NCBI RefSeq assembly: GCF_014596085.1
Contig: NZ_JACCJY010000001.1
Span: forward strand, 372,001 to 436,000
DNA: 64,000 nucleotides
Source: Azospirillum tabaci
Lineage (GTDB): Bacteria > Pseudomonadota > Alphaproteobacteria > Azospirillales > Azospirillaceae
Direction of reading: 5' to 3'
Of the stretch, positions 37,512 to 46,705 are shown piece by piece. Position 1 is the stretch's first letter; each line of letters starts with the position of its first letter. Both the position numbers and the translations under genes were made by a program. Under the pieces are notes generated by a model. It ran no database searches. It had not been told where the DNA came from and saw only the letters and a list, made by a program, of their open reading frames with translations.

Positions 37512-38294
37512 TCAGCCGGCCAGGGCGGCCAGCGTCTCACGGTGGGTGCGGGCGTCGCCCGCGGCGACCACGCGCCCGCTGGAGTTGGCGTCGAGCGGCC
37601 GGCCGTCCCAATCGGTCATCAGCCCGCCGGCCCCGGTCACCACCGGCACCAGCGCCGCGAAGTCGTAGAGCTTCAGCCCCGACTCGACGACGAGGTCGTA
37701 ATAGCCCGCCGCCAGCAGGCCGTAGCTGTAGCAGTCGCCGCCATAGACAGACACCTTGGCCGCTCCCGCCACCCGGCGGAAGGCGTCCTGGTCCGCTCCG
37801 GGGAACAGGTCGGGCGAGGTGGTGCCCAGCGTCGCCGCGGCCAACCCCCCGGCGCAGGCGCGCACGTGGGCCGGCTGGCCGTTGAACAGGGTGGGGCGCC
37901 CCTCGACTCCCAGCCAGCGGTCCTGGACGATGGGCTGATCGATGATGCCGAGCACCGGGCGCCCGCGGTGAAGCAGGGCGATCAGCGTGCCGAAGATCGG
38001 GCGGCCGGTGATGAAGGACTTGGTGCCGTCGATGGGATCGATCACCCACACCCATTCGGCGTCCAGGTTCTTCGTCCCGAACTCCTCGCCAAAAATGCCG
38101 TCGTCGGGGCGCTCGGCCTCGATGATGGCGCGGATGGTCCGCTCCGCCTCGCGGTCGGCGATGGTGACGGGGGAGGCGTCGGCCTTGTCGTCCACCGCCA
38201 CCGGCGTGCGGAAATACTGGCGGATGACCGGGCCGGAGGCGTCGGCCAGACGCTCCGCCAGGGTCACCAGGGGGGTGGGGCAGGGTTCGGTCAT
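37512..38294 (-). CDS. hisN: Histidinol-phosphatase, inositol monophosphatase family
   Basis: 260 residues. The IMPase metal-binding motifs are intact: GEEFG (Glu), WVWVIDPIDGTKSFITGRPI (DPxDGT) and, near the C-terminus, GLKLYDFAALVPVVTGAGGL (WD-like third metal site). The combination DGIFGEEFGTKNLDAEWVWV with PIFGTLIALLHRGRPVLGII is typical of the HisN branch, which dephosphorylates histidinol phosphate in histidine synthesis in alphaproteobacteria and actinobacteria; other inositol or sugar phosphates remain possible. Start at 38294 (MTEPCPTPLV) because the family starts there; a longer frame would run into the divergent nudC promoter. Confidence 0.87.
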   Translation of the reverse strand: MTEPCPTPLVTLAERLADASGPVIRQYFRTPVAVDDKADASPVTIADREAERTIRAIIEAERPDDGIFGEEFGTKNLDAEWVWVIDPIDGTKSFITGRPIFGTLIALLHRGRPVLGIIDQPIVQDRWLGVEGRPTLFNGQPAHVRACAGGLAAATLGTTSPDLFPGADQDAFRRVAGAAKVSVYGGDCYSYGLLAAGYYDLVVESGLKLYDFAALVPVVTGAGGLMTDWDGRPLDANSSGRVVAAGDARTHRETLAALAG

Positions 38295-38451
38295 GGTCGC
38301 TCCGCCGGATCGCGCGTGGTTGGGAAGAGGGCGGCATCCTAATCGGGCGTTCCGTCGGCGCAAACCATCAATGAGGGAGCCATCATCAGGAGGGGAGGGT
38401 TGCGCGGGACGCCGCTTCCCCGTTCCGCGGGCTTGTGGCAGCCTCTTCGCC

Positions 38452-39393
38452 ATGCACGACCGCTCCTCCCCACCCGACCGCCCGAACGCCGGCCCGAACG
38501 CCTATGCCGGCATTCCGCTCGACCGCGCCGCCGTGCGCCGCAAGGACAAGGACTGGCTGAAAGACGCCTGGGCCTCACCGAACGCGCGCCTGCTGCCTGT
38601 GGCGAAATCGCGCAACTTCGTGACCGGCGACGCCGACTCGGCCCACGCGGTCGCCATCGCCTGCGGCGGCGACTGGGGAGTGGAGCCGGTCTTCCTCGGC
38701 CTGCTCGACGGCGTTCCGCACTTCACCGTGGACCTGACCGGCCTGGAGGCTCCGGAGGAGCATCCTGCCCTGGCCGGGCTCGGCCGCTTCGAGGATCTGC
38801 GCGCCGTCGGCCCGGTGATGGAGGCGACGGAGGCCGGGCTGTGCGCCTACGCCCGCGGCATCACTTGGTGGAACGCCCGGCACCGCTTCTGCGGCGTCTG
38901 CGGCTCCGTCGCGGCGGGTGCGGAGGGCGGGCATGTGCGCGTCTGCACCAACCCGGACTGCGCCACCCACCATTTCCCGCGCACCGACCCGGCGGTCATC
39001 ATGCTGGTCCATGACGGGGCCGGGCGGATGGTGCTGGGCCGCAACTCCCGCTTCCCGCCGGGCATGCATTCGGTGCTGGCCGGCTTCGTCGAGCCGGGCG
39101 AAAGCCTGGAGGACAGCGTGAGGCGCGAGGTGCTGGAGGAGGTGGGGCTGGAGGTCACCGACATCCGCTACCACTCGTCCCAGCCCTGGCCCTTCCCGTC
39201 CTCGCTGATGCTGGGCTTCAGCGCGCGGGCGGTCACGCTGGACATCCAGACCGACCTGGAGGAGCTGGAGACGGCCCACTGGTTCGACCGCGATTTCCTG
39301 CGCACGTTTACTCCCAGCGAGGAATTCCGCCTCGCCCGTCCCGACAGCATCGCCCGCCGGTTGATCGACGAGTGGATCGCCGAGGGGGAGTGA
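38452..39393 (+). CDS. nudC: NAD(+)/NADH diphosphatase (Nudix)
   Basis: 313 residues. The zinc ribbon before the catalytic domain has CGVCG and CTNPDCATHHFPR, then the Nudix box GFVEPGESLEDSVRREVLEE VGL (G-x5-E-x7-REVxEExGL, about residues 208-230), and the NudC-specific SQPWPFPSSLMLGF that sets NADH specificity. NudC hydrolyses NAD(H) to NMN(H) and AMP and removes NAD caps from RNA. Start at 38452 (MHDRSSPPDR). Divergent from hisN; a palindromic repeat follows before the convergent pheA gene. Confidence 0.93.
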   Translation: MHDRSSPPDRPNAGPNAYAGIPLDRAAVRRKDKDWLKDAWASPNARLLPVAKSRNFVTGDADSAHAVAIACGGDWGVEPVFLGLLDGVPHFTVDLTGLEAPEEHPALAGLGRFEDLRAVGPVMEATEAGLCAYARGITWWNARHRFCGVCGSVAAGAEGGHVRVCTNPDCATHHFPRTDPAVIMLVHDGAGRMVLGRNSRFPPGMHSVLAGFVEPGESLEDSVRREVLEEVGLEVTDIRYHSSQPWPFPSSLMLGFSARAVTLDIQTDLEELETAHWFDRDFLRTFTPSEEFRLARPDSIARRLIDEWIAEGE

Positions 39394-39412
39394 GGGAGAT
39401 GGCGGATCGCTT

Positions 39413-39520
39413 GCCCCCTCCCTGACTCTCCCCCGCTATCGCAGTGGAGGGGATGGCTCCCTCCCTTGCGAAGCGGGGGAGGGAAGGGGCCCGCGGCGAA
39501 GCCGTGGGAAGGGTGGGGGC
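39413..39520. repeat. Type A palindromic repeat between convergent nudC and pheA
   Basis: Starts GCCCCCTCCCTGACTCTCCC and ends GCCGTGGGAAGGGTGGGGGC; inner hairpins CCCCGCTATCGCAGTGGAGG and CCTTGCGAAGCGGGGGAGGG, plus the module GCCCGCGGCGAAGCCGTGGG also seen at 45219-45328. Lies exactly between the two stop codons. Confidence 0.8.
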
Positions 39521-39531
39521 AAGGGCGTCCC

Positions 39532-40416
39532 TCAATCCTCGCCGATGCGCTGGCTTTCCTGATAGCGGAAGGGGTTGGCGGGGTAGACGCCCAGGATCTT
39601 CACCTCGCCCGCGCGGGCGAAGAAGGCCAGCTCCTCCAGCGCCAGACGCAGGGAGCGCTCCTCCGGATGGCCCTCCACGTCGGCGTAGAACTGGGTCTGG
39701 GTGAAGTGCCCGCCGACCATGTAGCTTTCCAGCTTCGTCATGTTGATGCCGTTGGTGGCGAAGCCGCCCAGCGCCTTGTAGAGGGCGGCCGGCACGCTGC
39801 GCACGCGGAAGACGAAGGTGGTGATGATCTTGGCCCCGGTCCCCTCGGTGGGCAGCGGCGGGGTCTTCGGTTCGCGGGACAGGATCAGGAAGCGGGTGGT
39901 GTTGTGCTCCGCGTCCTCGATGCCGCCCTTCAGGATGTCCAGCCCGTAGATGTCCGCGGCCAGCGAGGAGGCGATGGCGGCGTGCTGCGGGTCGCCCAGC
40001 TTGGCGATCTCCGCGGCGGCGCCCGCGGTGTCGGCGTGGGAGATCGCCGTCAGCCCCAGCTCCCGCGTCATGTTGCGGCACTGGGACAGCGCCTGGATGT
40101 GGCTGCGCACGGTCTTCAGCCCGGCCAGCGTCGCGCCCTTCGGGGCGAGGAGCTGGTGGTTCACCCGCTGGAAATGCTCGCCGATGATGTGCAGGCCGCC
40201 TTCGGGCAGCAGATGGTGGTTGTCGGCCACGCGCCCGGCGATGGAGTTCTCCACCGGGATCATGGCGAGCGCCGCGCGCCCCTCGCGCACGGCGGCGAAG
40301 GCGTCCTCGAACGTGGCGCAGGGCAGCGTCGTCATCTCCGGAAAGACCGTCCGGCAGGACAGGTCCGAATAGGCGCCGGGCAGGCCCTGGAAGGCGATCA
40401 CGTTCGAGGTCGTCAT
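39532..40416 (-). CDS. pheA: Prephenate dehydratase
   Basis: 294 residues, monofunctional (no chorismate mutase domain). The catalytic domain contains AFQGLPGAYSDLSCRTVFPE, DAFAAVREGRAALAMIPVEN SIAGRV (dehydratase motif), and NTTRFLILSREPKT, whose TRF motif carries the active-site threonine. A C-terminal ACT domain follows: IITTFVFRVRSVPAALYKAL, then GINMTKLESYMVGGHF, which should bind phenylalanine for feedback inhibition. It converts prephenate to phenylpyruvate. It follows kdsB by 14 bases, a pairing common in alphaproteobacteria. Confidence 0.94.
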   Translation of the reverse strand: MTTSNVIAFQGLPGAYSDLSCRTVFPEMTTLPCATFEDAFAAVREGRAALAMIPVENSIAGRVADNHHLLPEGGLHIIGEHFQRVNHQLLAPKGATLAGLKTVRSHIQALSQCRNMTRELGLTAISHADTAGAAAEIAKLGDPQHAAIASSLAADIYGLDILKGGIEDAEHNTTRFLILSREPKTPPLPTEGTGAKIITTFVFRVRSVPAALYKALGGFATNGINMTKLESYMVGGHFTQTQFYADVEGHPEERSLRLALEELAFFARAGEVKILGVYPANPFRYQESQRIGED

Positions 40417-40430
40417 CGGGAGGTCTTCTT

Positions 40431-41225
40431 TTAGAGGGAGGTGCGCTTGGCAAGGATCGCGCGGGCGCGCTCCAGGTCGGCCGGAGTATCGACGCCGAGC
40501 GGAACCGCGTCAACGACGGCGGCGTCGATGCGCATCCCGAAGGCCAGGGCGCGGAGCTGCTCCAGCCGCTCCCGCTGCTCCAGCGCCGAGGGCGGCAGCC
40601 GGACGTAGCGCTCCAGCGCGGCGCGGCGGTAGGCGTACAGCCCGATGTGGTGGAACAGCGGTCCGTCGCCCCAGGGGGCGGTGGCGCGGCTGAAATACAG
40701 GGCGCGGCCCCGCCGGGCGCCGGGCGGCAGCTCCAGGACGGCCTTCACCACGTTGGGGTCGGTGCGCTCCTCCTCCCGCGTGATCTCCACCACCAGCGTG
40801 GCGATGTCCACCTGCGGGTCGGACAGTGGCGCGAAGGCGGCGCGCACCACGGCGGGCTCGATGGTCGGCAGGTCGCCCTGCACGTTCACCACCGCGTCGT
40901 ACTTCCCCTCCGGGTCGAGCAGGCTGACCGCCTCGAAGATGCGGTCGGAGCCCGAGGGATGGTCGGGCCGGGTCAGCACGGCGGTGCCGCCCGCCGCCTC
41001 CACCGCCGCGGCGATCTCCGGCTCGGCGCAGGCGACCACAACCGGGCCGATCTCCGCCTCCATGGCGCGGCGCCACACCTGCACGATCATCGGCGCGCCG
41101 CCGATGTCGGCCAGCGGCTTCCCCGGCAGGCGGGTGGAGGCCATGCGGGCGGGAATCACCACGATGGGATTGGACGGTGGCGGGTTCGGCGTCGTCTTGC
41201 TGTCTGCGTTCATGTCGGCGTTCAT
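40431..41225 (-). CDS. kdsB: 3-deoxy-manno-octulosonate cytidylyltransferase (CMP-KDO synthetase)
   Basis: 264 residues. The KdsB N-terminus [20 protein letters not shown] with [14 protein letters not shown] binds [23 protein letters not shown] and [20 protein letters not shown] carry the metal and sugar-binding residues; [20 protein letters not shown] and [14 protein letters not shown]-like C-terminus ([20 protein letters not shown]) complete it. It activates KDO for lipopolysaccharide core assembly in the cytoplasm. The first 20 residues ([20 protein letters not shown]) precede the fold; ATG 41213 is an alternative start. Heads a unit with pheA and is divergent from the cytochrome c gene. 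Confidence 0.94.
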   Translation of the reverse strand: MNADMNADSKTTPNPPPSNPIVVIPARMASTRLPGKPLADIGGAPMIVQVWRRAMEAEIGPVVVACAEPEIAAAVEAAGGTAVLTRPDHPSGSDRIFEAVSLLDPEGKYDAVVNVQGDLPTIEPAVVRAAFAPLSDPQVDIATLVVEITREEERTDPNVVKAVLELPPGARRGRALYFSRATAPWGDGPLFHHIGLYAYRRAALERYVRLPPSALEQRERLEQLRALAFGMRIDAAVVDAVPLGVDTPADLERARAILAKRTSL

Positions 41226-41462
41226 GATGGAACGGCCCCCTGTCGCGTCGGAAAGGTGGCGCGGGTGAACCATGGATCGCCCTTTGCGTCAAGCGGCGTC
41301 ACTCCAATATTCAGGTGGCCAACAGTCGGAGTGCCGACATTCCTGTGGCAAGGGAGGGGGCCGAAGCGGTGACAAGCCGCCGCGGTCACGCTATCGTGCG
41401 GCGGAGAACCAGCCAGCTTGGCGACGGACCCGCGGCACGACAAAAAAGGGGAACAAGACGTT

Positions 41463-42002
41463 ATGAGCATGGAGTGGAACAAGATTTTCGGCGCCGTGCT
41501 GCTGGCGGGTCTGATCGCCATGCTGGCCGGCTTCGCCGCGGAAGTTCTGGTGCACCCGAAGACGCCTGAGAAGCCCGGCTATGTCGTGGCCATGCCGGAG
41601 GGCGCTGCTCCGGCCCCCAGCGGTGGCGCCGCCCCGTCCGGCCCCGCCGAGATCGCCCCGCTGCTCGCCAAGGCGGACGCCGCCGCCGGCCAGTCCGCGG
41701 CCAAGGCCTGCGCCGCCTGCCACAGCTTCGACAAGGGCGGCCCGAACAAGGTCGGTCCGAACCTGTACGGCATCGTCGGCGCCGCGCACGGCCACATCGA
41801 CGGCTTCGCCTATTCCGACGCCATCAAGGGCAAGGCCGGCCCCTGGAACTACGACGAGCTGAACCACTTCCTCTACGACCCGAAGGCCTACGCGCCGGGC
41901 ACCAAGATGACCTTCGCTGGCGTCAAGAAGGACCAGGAACGGGCGAACATCATCGCCTATCTGCGCTCCCTGTCCGACAGCCCGGCGCCGCTGCCGCAGT
42001 AA
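41463..42002 (+). CDS. cycM: Membrane-anchored cytochrome c (class I, CycM/c552 type)
   Basis: 179 residues. MSMEWNKIFGAVLLAGLIAM forms an uncleaved N-terminal membrane anchor; an Ala/Pro-rich linker (VAMPEGAAPAPSGGAAPSGP) leads to the haem domain. The haem-binding motif CAACH is at 83-87 and the sixth ligand is Met149 in APGTKMTFAG. The family (CycM in Bradyrhizobium) carries electrons from the bc1 complex to cytochrome c oxidase, tethered to the periplasmic side of the inner membrane. Gene order kdsB-divergent-cytochrome is common in alphaproteobacteria. A strong terminator follows at 42032. Confidence 0.93.
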   Translation: MSMEWNKIFGAVLLAGLIAMLAGFAAEVLVHPKTPEKPGYVVAMPEGAAPAPSGGAAPSGPAEIAPLLAKADAAAGQSAAKACAACHSFDKGGPNKVGPNLYGIVGAAHGHIDGFAYSDAIKGKAGPWNYDELNHFLYDPKAYAPGTKMTFAGVKKDQERANIIAYLRSLSDSPAPLPQ

Positions 42003-42031
42003 CGCGCACCGGTCTTATCTGAGAATGAGGC

Positions 42032-42066
42032 AAAAGCCCCGCGTTCCATCGGACGCGGGGCTTTTT
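42032..42066 (+). terminator. Intrinsic terminator after the cytochrome c gene
   Basis: AAAAGCCCCGCG against CGCGGGGCTTTTT with a TTCCATCGGA loop, then a T-run. The A-run on the other side also makes it usable on the minus strand. Confidence 0.9.
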
Positions 42067-42101
42067 CGTTCCGCGTCAAACGGAAAGCCGGCAGATTGGC
42101 C

Positions 42102-42130
42102 TTGCATATGACGGCCCTATCGCCGATATA
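42102..42130 (+). promoter_or_regulatory. Probable promoter of the SRP RNA gene
   Basis: TTGCAT (42102-42107), 17-base spacer, GATATA (42125-42130), seven bases before the first base of the SRP RNA stem. Follows the terminator of the previous gene. Reasonable match to the alphaproteobacterial housekeeping promoter. Confidence 0.5.
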
Positions 42131-42136
42131 AGGCGC

Positions 42137-42233
42137 GGGAGGCTGGCGGCGGACGAGTCCCTCGCCAACCCGGTCAGGTCCGGAAGGAAGCAGCCGTAAC
42201 GAGTTTCGGCTCGGGTCGTTCGTCCAGTCTCCC
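42137..42233 (+). ncRNA. ffs: Signal recognition particle RNA (4.5S, small bacterial type)
   Basis: About 97 nucleotides. The apical core GGTCAGGTCCGGAAGGAAGC with AGCC is the conserved SRP domain IV: the asymmetric loop and the GGAA tetraloop that bind Ffh and FtsY. The ends pair: GGGAGGCTGG (42137-42146) with CCAGTCTCCC (42224-42233), one wobble. The RNA forms the protein-targeting particle with Ffh. Its position directly before dnaX-ybaB-recR is a conserved arrangement in proteobacteria. Exact ends are set by the pairing, with an uncertainty of a few bases. Confidence 0.95.
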
Positions 42234-42334
42234 ACCCTTCCCCATAAATTCCTGCAGCGAATTGAAACGGCGACAGCCCCGTGCCGTGACGCTATTCTGC
42301 GCTCCGTCGTGAAGCCGATTACCGGGCCAGCCGC

Positions 42335-44191
42335 GTGACCGATACCACCGTTGCCGATATGTCCTCTTCCGTTTCCGGCATGTCCGGGGGCCTCGCCTAC
42401 CGGGTGCTGGCGCGGAAATACCGTCCGAAGAGCTTCGCCGAGCTGATCGGGCAGGACGCGCTCGTCCGCACCCTGACCAACGCCATCAATTCGGGCCGCA
42501 TCGCTCAGGCCTTCATGCTGACCGGCGTGCGCGGCGTGGGCAAGACGACCACCGCCCGCATCATCGCCCGCGCGCTGAATTGCACCGGGCCGGACGGCAC
42601 CGGCGGGCCGACGGTCACGCCCTGCGGCGTCTGCGACAATTGCCGGGCCATCGCCGAGGACCGTCACGTTGACGTGATGGAGATGGACGCCGCCAGCCAC
42701 ACCGGCGTGGACGACATCCGCGAGATCATCGACGGCGTGCGCTACGCCCCCGTCTCGGCGCGCTACAAGCTCTACATCATCGACGAGGTCCACATGCTCT
42801 CCAAGAGCGCGTTCAACGCGCTTTTGAAGACGCTGGAGGAGCCGCCGGCCCATGTGAAGTTCGTCTTCGCCACCACCGAGATCCGCAAGGTGCCGGTGAC
42901 GGTGCTCTCGCGCTGCCAGCGCTTCGACCTGCGGCGTGTCGACGCCCAGGTGCTGAAGGAGCATTTCACCCGCGTCACCGGCCTGGAGGGGGCGGGGATC
43001 GAGCCGGACGCCGCCGCGCTGATCGCGCGCGCGGCCGACGGCTCGGTGCGCGACGGATTGTCGCTGCTCGACCAGGCCATCGCGCTGGCCGCCGGCACCG
43101 TGACCGCGCAGCAGGTGCGCGACATGCTGGGTCTGGCCGACCGCAGCAAGGTAATCGACCTGTTCGAGGCCGCCGTCTCGGCCAAGCCGGCGGAGGCGAT
43201 GGACCTGCTGTCCGACCTGCACCGCGTCGGCGCCGATCCGGTGGTGATCCTCCAGGACCTGCTCGACCTCGTGCACAACCTGACGCGGTTGAAGGTCGTG
43301 CCGGACAGCGCCAACGACCCCGGCCTGCCGGAGGCGGAGCGCACCCGCGGCGCCGCCCTGTCGGCGAAGCTCGGCATGCCGGCGCTGACCCGCGCGTGGC
43401 AGCTCCTGCTGAAGGGGCTGGGCGAGGTGCAGGCGGCCCCGGTGCCGCAGCAGGCGTTGGAGATGGTCATCGTGCGGCTGTCCTACGCCGCCGATCTGCC
43501 GACTCCCGGCGACCTGATCCGCCAGTTCCAGAATTTGCAGAACGGCGGCGGGCAAGGTGGCCAGGGTGGCGGTGGCGCCCCGCGCGGTCCCGGCGGCGGG
43601 CCGGTGGCGGTTGGCGGCTCCGCCGTGCGCGCCGTCGCCCAGGCGCAGCCGAGCCCGCAGTCGAACCCGCAGCCTGTGCAGACCGTTGCCGTCGCCGTGG
43701 CGGACGAGGAGCGCGTGGCGATGCCGCGCGACTTCCGCACGCTGGTCCAGGTCTTCGCGGAGAAGCGCGAGGGTGCGCTCTACGGCCATCTGACCGGCAG
43801 CGTCCATCTGGTGCGCATGGAGCCGGGGCGGCTGGAGCTGCGTCTGACGACCCTGGCCCCGGCGACCCTGCCGAATCGCGTCGGCCAGCTGTTGACGGAA
43901 TGGACCGGCCAGCGCTGGGTCGTCATCGTGTCGGACGCGCCGGGCGAGCCGACGCTGATCCAGCAGGAGCAGGCCGCCCAGAGGCGCGCGCTGGAGGAGG
44001 CGGAGGCCCATCCGGTGGTGCGCGCCGTTCTGGACGCCTTTCCCGGCGCGAAGATCACCGATGTCCGCGACCTCAAGGCGGCGGTCGAGGCCGAGCCCCA
44101 GGTTGCGGATGACGGGGAGAATCCCGACCTTATGGTCATGCAGCAGGACGACGGGGTTTATTACCCGCTCGACGATGAAGGAGATTTCTGA
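42335..44191 (+). CDS. dnaX: DNA polymerase III subunit gamma/tau
   Basis: 618 residues from a GTG start; an ATG at 42359 (MSSSVSG) is possible. LAYRVLARKYRPKSFAELIG opens the AAA+ domain; Walker A is GVRGVGKTTTARII; the four zinc cysteines are C-TGP...CGVCDNC; Walker B with the sensor is LYIIDEVHMLSKSAFNALLK; the arginine-finger SRC motif is TVLSRCQRFDL. A Gly/Gln-rich linker at about residues 400-450 (GGGQGGQGGGGAPRGPGGGP) separates domain III from the tau-specific C-terminal region that contacts the polymerase and helicase. It is the clamp-loader ATPase of the replisome. I did not find a convincing slippery sequence for a gamma product. Three bases separate its stop from ybaB. Confidence 0.95.
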   Translation: MTDTTVADMSSSVSGMSGGLAYRVLARKYRPKSFAELIGQDALVRTLTNAINSGRIAQAFMLTGVRGVGKTTTARIIARALNCTGPDGTGGPTVTPCGVCDNCRAIAEDRHVDVMEMDAASHTGVDDIREIIDGVRYAPVSARYKLYIIDEVHMLSKSAFNALLKTLEEPPAHVKFVFATTEIRKVPVTVLSRCQRFDLRRVDAQVLKEHFTRVTGLEGAGIEPDAAALIARAADGSVRDGLSLLDQAIALAAGTVTAQQVRDMLGLADRSKVIDLFEAAVSAKPAEAMDLLSDLHRVGADPVVILQDLLDLVHNLTRLKVVPDSANDPGLPEAERTRGAALSAKLGMPALTRAWQLLLKGLGEVQAAPVPQQALEMVIVRLSYAADLPTPGDLIRQFQNLQNGGGQGGQGGGGAPRGPGGGPVAVGGSAVRAVAQAQPSPQSNPQPVQTVAVAVADEERVAMPRDFRTLVQVFAEKREGALYGHLTGSVHLVRMEPGRLELRLTTLAPATLPNRVGQLLTEWTGQRWVVIVSDAPGEPTLIQQEQAAQRRALEEAEAHPVVRAVLDAFPGAKITDVRDLKAAVEAEPQVADDGENPDLMVMQQDDGVYYPLDDEGDF

Positions 44192-44194
44192 CCC

Positions 44195-44518
44195 ATGAAG
44201 AACCTCGGCCAGATGATGAAGCAGGCCCAGCAGATGCAGGCCAAGATGCAGGAGATGCAGGCCCGCCTGGGCGAGGTCGAGATGACCGGCCAGTCGGGCG
44301 CCGGCATGGTCAACGTCACGGTCAACGGCAAGGGCGAGATGAAGAAGATCAAGCTCGACAAGTCGATCGTCGATCCGGAGGACATCGAGGTCCTGGAGGA
44401 CCTGATCATCGCCGCCTTCAACGATGCCAAGGCCAAGGTGGAGCAGCACGTCGCCCAGGAGACCCAGAACCTGATGGGCGGGATGAAGCTGCCGCCGGGC
44501 ATGAAGCTGCCGTTCTAA
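44195..44518 (+). CDS. ybaB: YbaB/EbfC nucleoid-associated protein
   Basis: 107 residues, full length. MKNLGQMMKQAQQMQAKMQE starts the coiled N-terminal helix rich in Met and Gln; the central sheet GAGMVNVTVNGKGEMKKIKL and the segment DPEDIEVLEDLIIAAFNDAK AKVEQ are standard. The dimer binds DNA without strong sequence preference. It sits three bases after dnaX and 75 bases before recR, the conserved dnaX-ybaB-recR order. Confidence 0.96.
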   Translation: MKNLGQMMKQAQQMQAKMQEMQARLGEVEMTGQSGAGMVNVTVNGKGEMKKIKLDKSIVDPEDIEVLEDLIIAAFNDAKAKVEQHVAQETQNLMGGMKLPPGMKLPF

Positions 44519-44593
44519 AGCGTTTGCGGCCGGGCCGAACCCACGGCCCGGCCACCCTTTGACACCAACGAAGTCGTGCCAGCGAAGCCGTGA

Positions 44594-45187
44594 ATGATCG
44601 GACCTGAAATCGAGCGCCTGATCCAGCTCCTGTCCAAGCTGCCGGGGCTGGGGCCGCGGTCGGCGCGGCGGGCGGCGCTGCACCTGATGAAGCGCCGCGA
44701 CAGCCTGCTGGTGCCACTGTCCGAATCCATGGCGCTCGCCGCGGAAGCCATCCGCAACTGCTCGGTCTGCGGCAACCTCGACAGCCGCGACCCCTGCTCC
44801 GTCTGTTCCGACCACAGCCGCGACCGCTCGACCATCTGTGTGGTGGAGGATGCCGGCGACCTCTGGGCGCTGGAGCGCACGCGCGCCTTCCGCGGCACCT
44901 ACCATGTGCTGGGCGGCACGCTGTCGGCCTTGCAGGGGGTGGGGCCGGACGATCTGAACATCCCGTCCCTGGTGGAGCGCGCGAAGGACCCGGCGGTGAC
45001 CGAGGTCATCCTGGCGCTGAACGCCACGGTGGACGGGCAGACCACCGCCCATGTGGTGACCGACCGCCTGTCGGGCAGCGGGGTCTCCGTGTCCCGTCTG
45101 GCCCATGGCGTGCCGGTGGGCGGGGAACTGGACTATCTGGACGACGGGACGCTGACCGCGGCGCTGAAGGCGCGGCGGCCTTTGTAG
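44594..45187 (+). CDS. recR: Recombination protein RecR
   Basis: 197 residues. The helix-hairpin-helix [20 protein letters not shown], the zinc finger [20 protein letters not shown] (four cysteines), and the Toprim domain ([20 protein letters not shown], with [18 protein letters not shown]) are all complete. RecR forms a ring clamp that helps RecF/RecO load RecA at gaps. The ATG at 44594 is the family start ([20 protein letters not shown]). Followed by a palindromic repeat and the convergent pgk gene. Confidence 0.96.
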   Translation: MIGPEIERLIQLLSKLPGLGPRSARRAALHLMKRRDSLLVPLSESMALAAEAIRNCSVCGNLDSRDPCSVCSDHSRDRSTICVVEDAGDLWALERTRAFRGTYHVLGGTLSALQGVGPDDLNIPSLVERAKDPAVTEVILALNATVDGQTTAHVVTDRLSGSGVSVSRLAHGVPVGGELDYLDDGTLTAALKARRPL

Positions 45188-45218
45188 CTGTAGCAAGGTG
45201 TTTGTGAAGGGAGGTCTT

Positions 45219-45328
45219 GCCCCCTCCCTAACCCTCCCCCGCTGACGCAGGGGAGGGGATAAAGCTCCCTCTCCTGCGAAGCGGGGGAGGGAAGGGGCCC
45301 GCGGCGAAGCCGTGGGAAGGGTGGGGGC
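45219..45328. repeat. Type A palindromic repeat between convergent recR and pgk
   Basis: Starts GCCCCCTCCCTAACCCTCCC and ends GCCGTGGGAAGGGTGGGGGC, nearly identical over most of its length to the copy at 39413-39520, including the module GCCCGCGGCGAAGCCGTGGG. Two inner hairpins with arms CCCCGCTGACGCAGGGGAGG and CTCCTGCGAAGCGGGGGAGG. Confidence 0.82.
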
Positions 45329-45359
45329 CGGCCTCGACCACCCACCCGACACATAAACT

Positions 45360-46556
45360 TTACTTCTTCTTCAGCGCGGCGACGCCCGGCAGGTCCTTGC
45401 CTTCCAGCCATTCCAGGAAGGCGCCACCGGCGGCGGAGATGTAGGTAAACTTCTCATCCACGCCTGCATGGGCCAGCGCCGCCACGGTGTCGCCGCCGCC
45501 GGCCACCGACAGAAGGCCGCCTTCCGACGTGCGCTCGGCGACGAGGCCGGCGACGGCGTTGGTGCCGCCGTCGAAGGGCTGGATCTCGAAGGCGCCCAGC
45601 GGACCGTTCCACACCACCGTCTTGGCACCCTGGAGCTTCAGGCCCAGGAACTCGACCGTCTTGGGGCCGACGTCCAGCGCCATCTCGTCGGCGCCGATGC
45701 CGTCCGCCGGGACGGCGCGGTTGGCCGCACCGGCCTTGAACTCCTTGGCGACGATGAAGTCCTTGGGCAGCAGCAGCTCGCAGTTGGCGGCCTTGGCGGT
45801 CTCCATGATGGCGCGGGCCTGATCGGCCATGTCCTTCTCGCAGAGCGAGGCGCCGACATCCACGCCCTGGGCGAAGAGGAAGGTGTTGGCCATGCCGCCG
45901 CCCAGCGCCAGCATGTCGACCTTCTTCACGAGGTTGCCGAGCAGGTCCAGCTTGGTGGAGATCTTGGCGCCGCCGACGACGGCGGCCACCGGACGCTCCG
46001 GCTTCTCCAGCGCCTTGGTCAGCGCCTCAAGCTCGGCCTGCATCAGGCGGCCGGCGGCGGCCGGCAGATGCTGGGCGACGCCCTCGGTCGAGGCGTGGGC
46101 GCGGTGCGCGGCGGAGAAGGCGTCGTTGACGTAGAGGTCGCCGAGTTCGGCGATCCGCTTGGCGAAGGCCGGATCGTTCTTTTCCTCTTCCGCGTGGAAG
46201 CGGGTGTTCTCCAGCAGCACGATGCCGCCCGGCTGGACGCCGTCGATGGCGGCCTTGGCCTTGTCGCCGACGCAATCCTCGCCGAAGGCGACGGTCTGGC
46301 CGACGGCGGCGCTCAGCGCATCCAGCACGTTGCGCAGCGAGTTCTTGGCGTCCGGACCGTTCTTCGGGCGGCCGAAGTGCGACAGAACCACGACCTTCGC
46401 ACCCTTCTTCGCCAGCTCGGTCAGAGTCGGCGCCAGACGGTCGATGCGGGTCGTGTCGGAGACCTTGCCGTCCTGCATCGGGACGTTGAGGTCGGCACGC
46501 ACCAGCACCGTCTTGCCGTTCACGTCGAGGTCGTCGATGGTGTTGAACTCGGTCAT
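45360..46556 (-). CDS. pgk: Phosphoglycerate kinase
   Basis: 398 residues. [20 protein letters not shown] with [10 protein letters not shown] is the N-terminal substrate site; [39 protein letters not shown], the hinge [35 protein letters not shown], and the nucleotide loop [20 protein letters not shown] all match PGK. It catalyses the ATP-forming step from 1,3-bisphosphoglycerate in glycolysis and works in reverse in gluconeogenesis. No gap or fba gene is adjacent within the window. Start at 46556 ([10 protein letters not shown]). Confidence 0.96.
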   Translation of the reverse strand: MTEFNTIDDLDVNGKTVLVRADLNVPMQDGKVSDTTRIDRLAPTLTELAKKGAKVVVLSHFGRPKNGPDAKNSLRNVLDALSAAVGQTVAFGEDCVGDKAKAAIDGVQPGGIVLLENTRFHAEEEKNDPAFAKRIAELGDLYVNDAFSAAHRAHASTEGVAQHLPAAAGRLMQAELEALTKALEKPERPVAAVVGGAKISTKLDLLGNLVKKVDMLALGGGMANTFLFAQGVDVGASLCEKDMADQARAIMETAKAANCELLLPKDFIVAKEFKAGAANRAVPADGIGADEMALDVGPKTVEFLGLKLQGAKTVVWNGPLGAFEIQPFDGGTNAVAGLVAERTSEGGLLSVAGGGDTVAALAHAGVDEKFTYISAAGGAFLEWLEGKDLPGVAALKKK

Positions 46557-46705
46557 GGCTGCTGTCCCTACGGGTTGAACTTTTGCCGGGCAATCCAGCA
46601 CAGGGACGCCCGCTTTGCAACGGCCCGCGTGGGCGACCGGTTGCCCCATGCGGCGAAAAGACGGGGCTCTGGGCGGGCGGGACCGCCGATCCCATCTCTA
46701 TCCCC

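Noticed and set aside
41957-45352. 1131-codon open frame antisense to cytochrome c, ffs, dnaX, ybaB and recR
   Set aside because: Spans five known genes and an RNA gene; low-complexity shadow produced by third-position GC bias.
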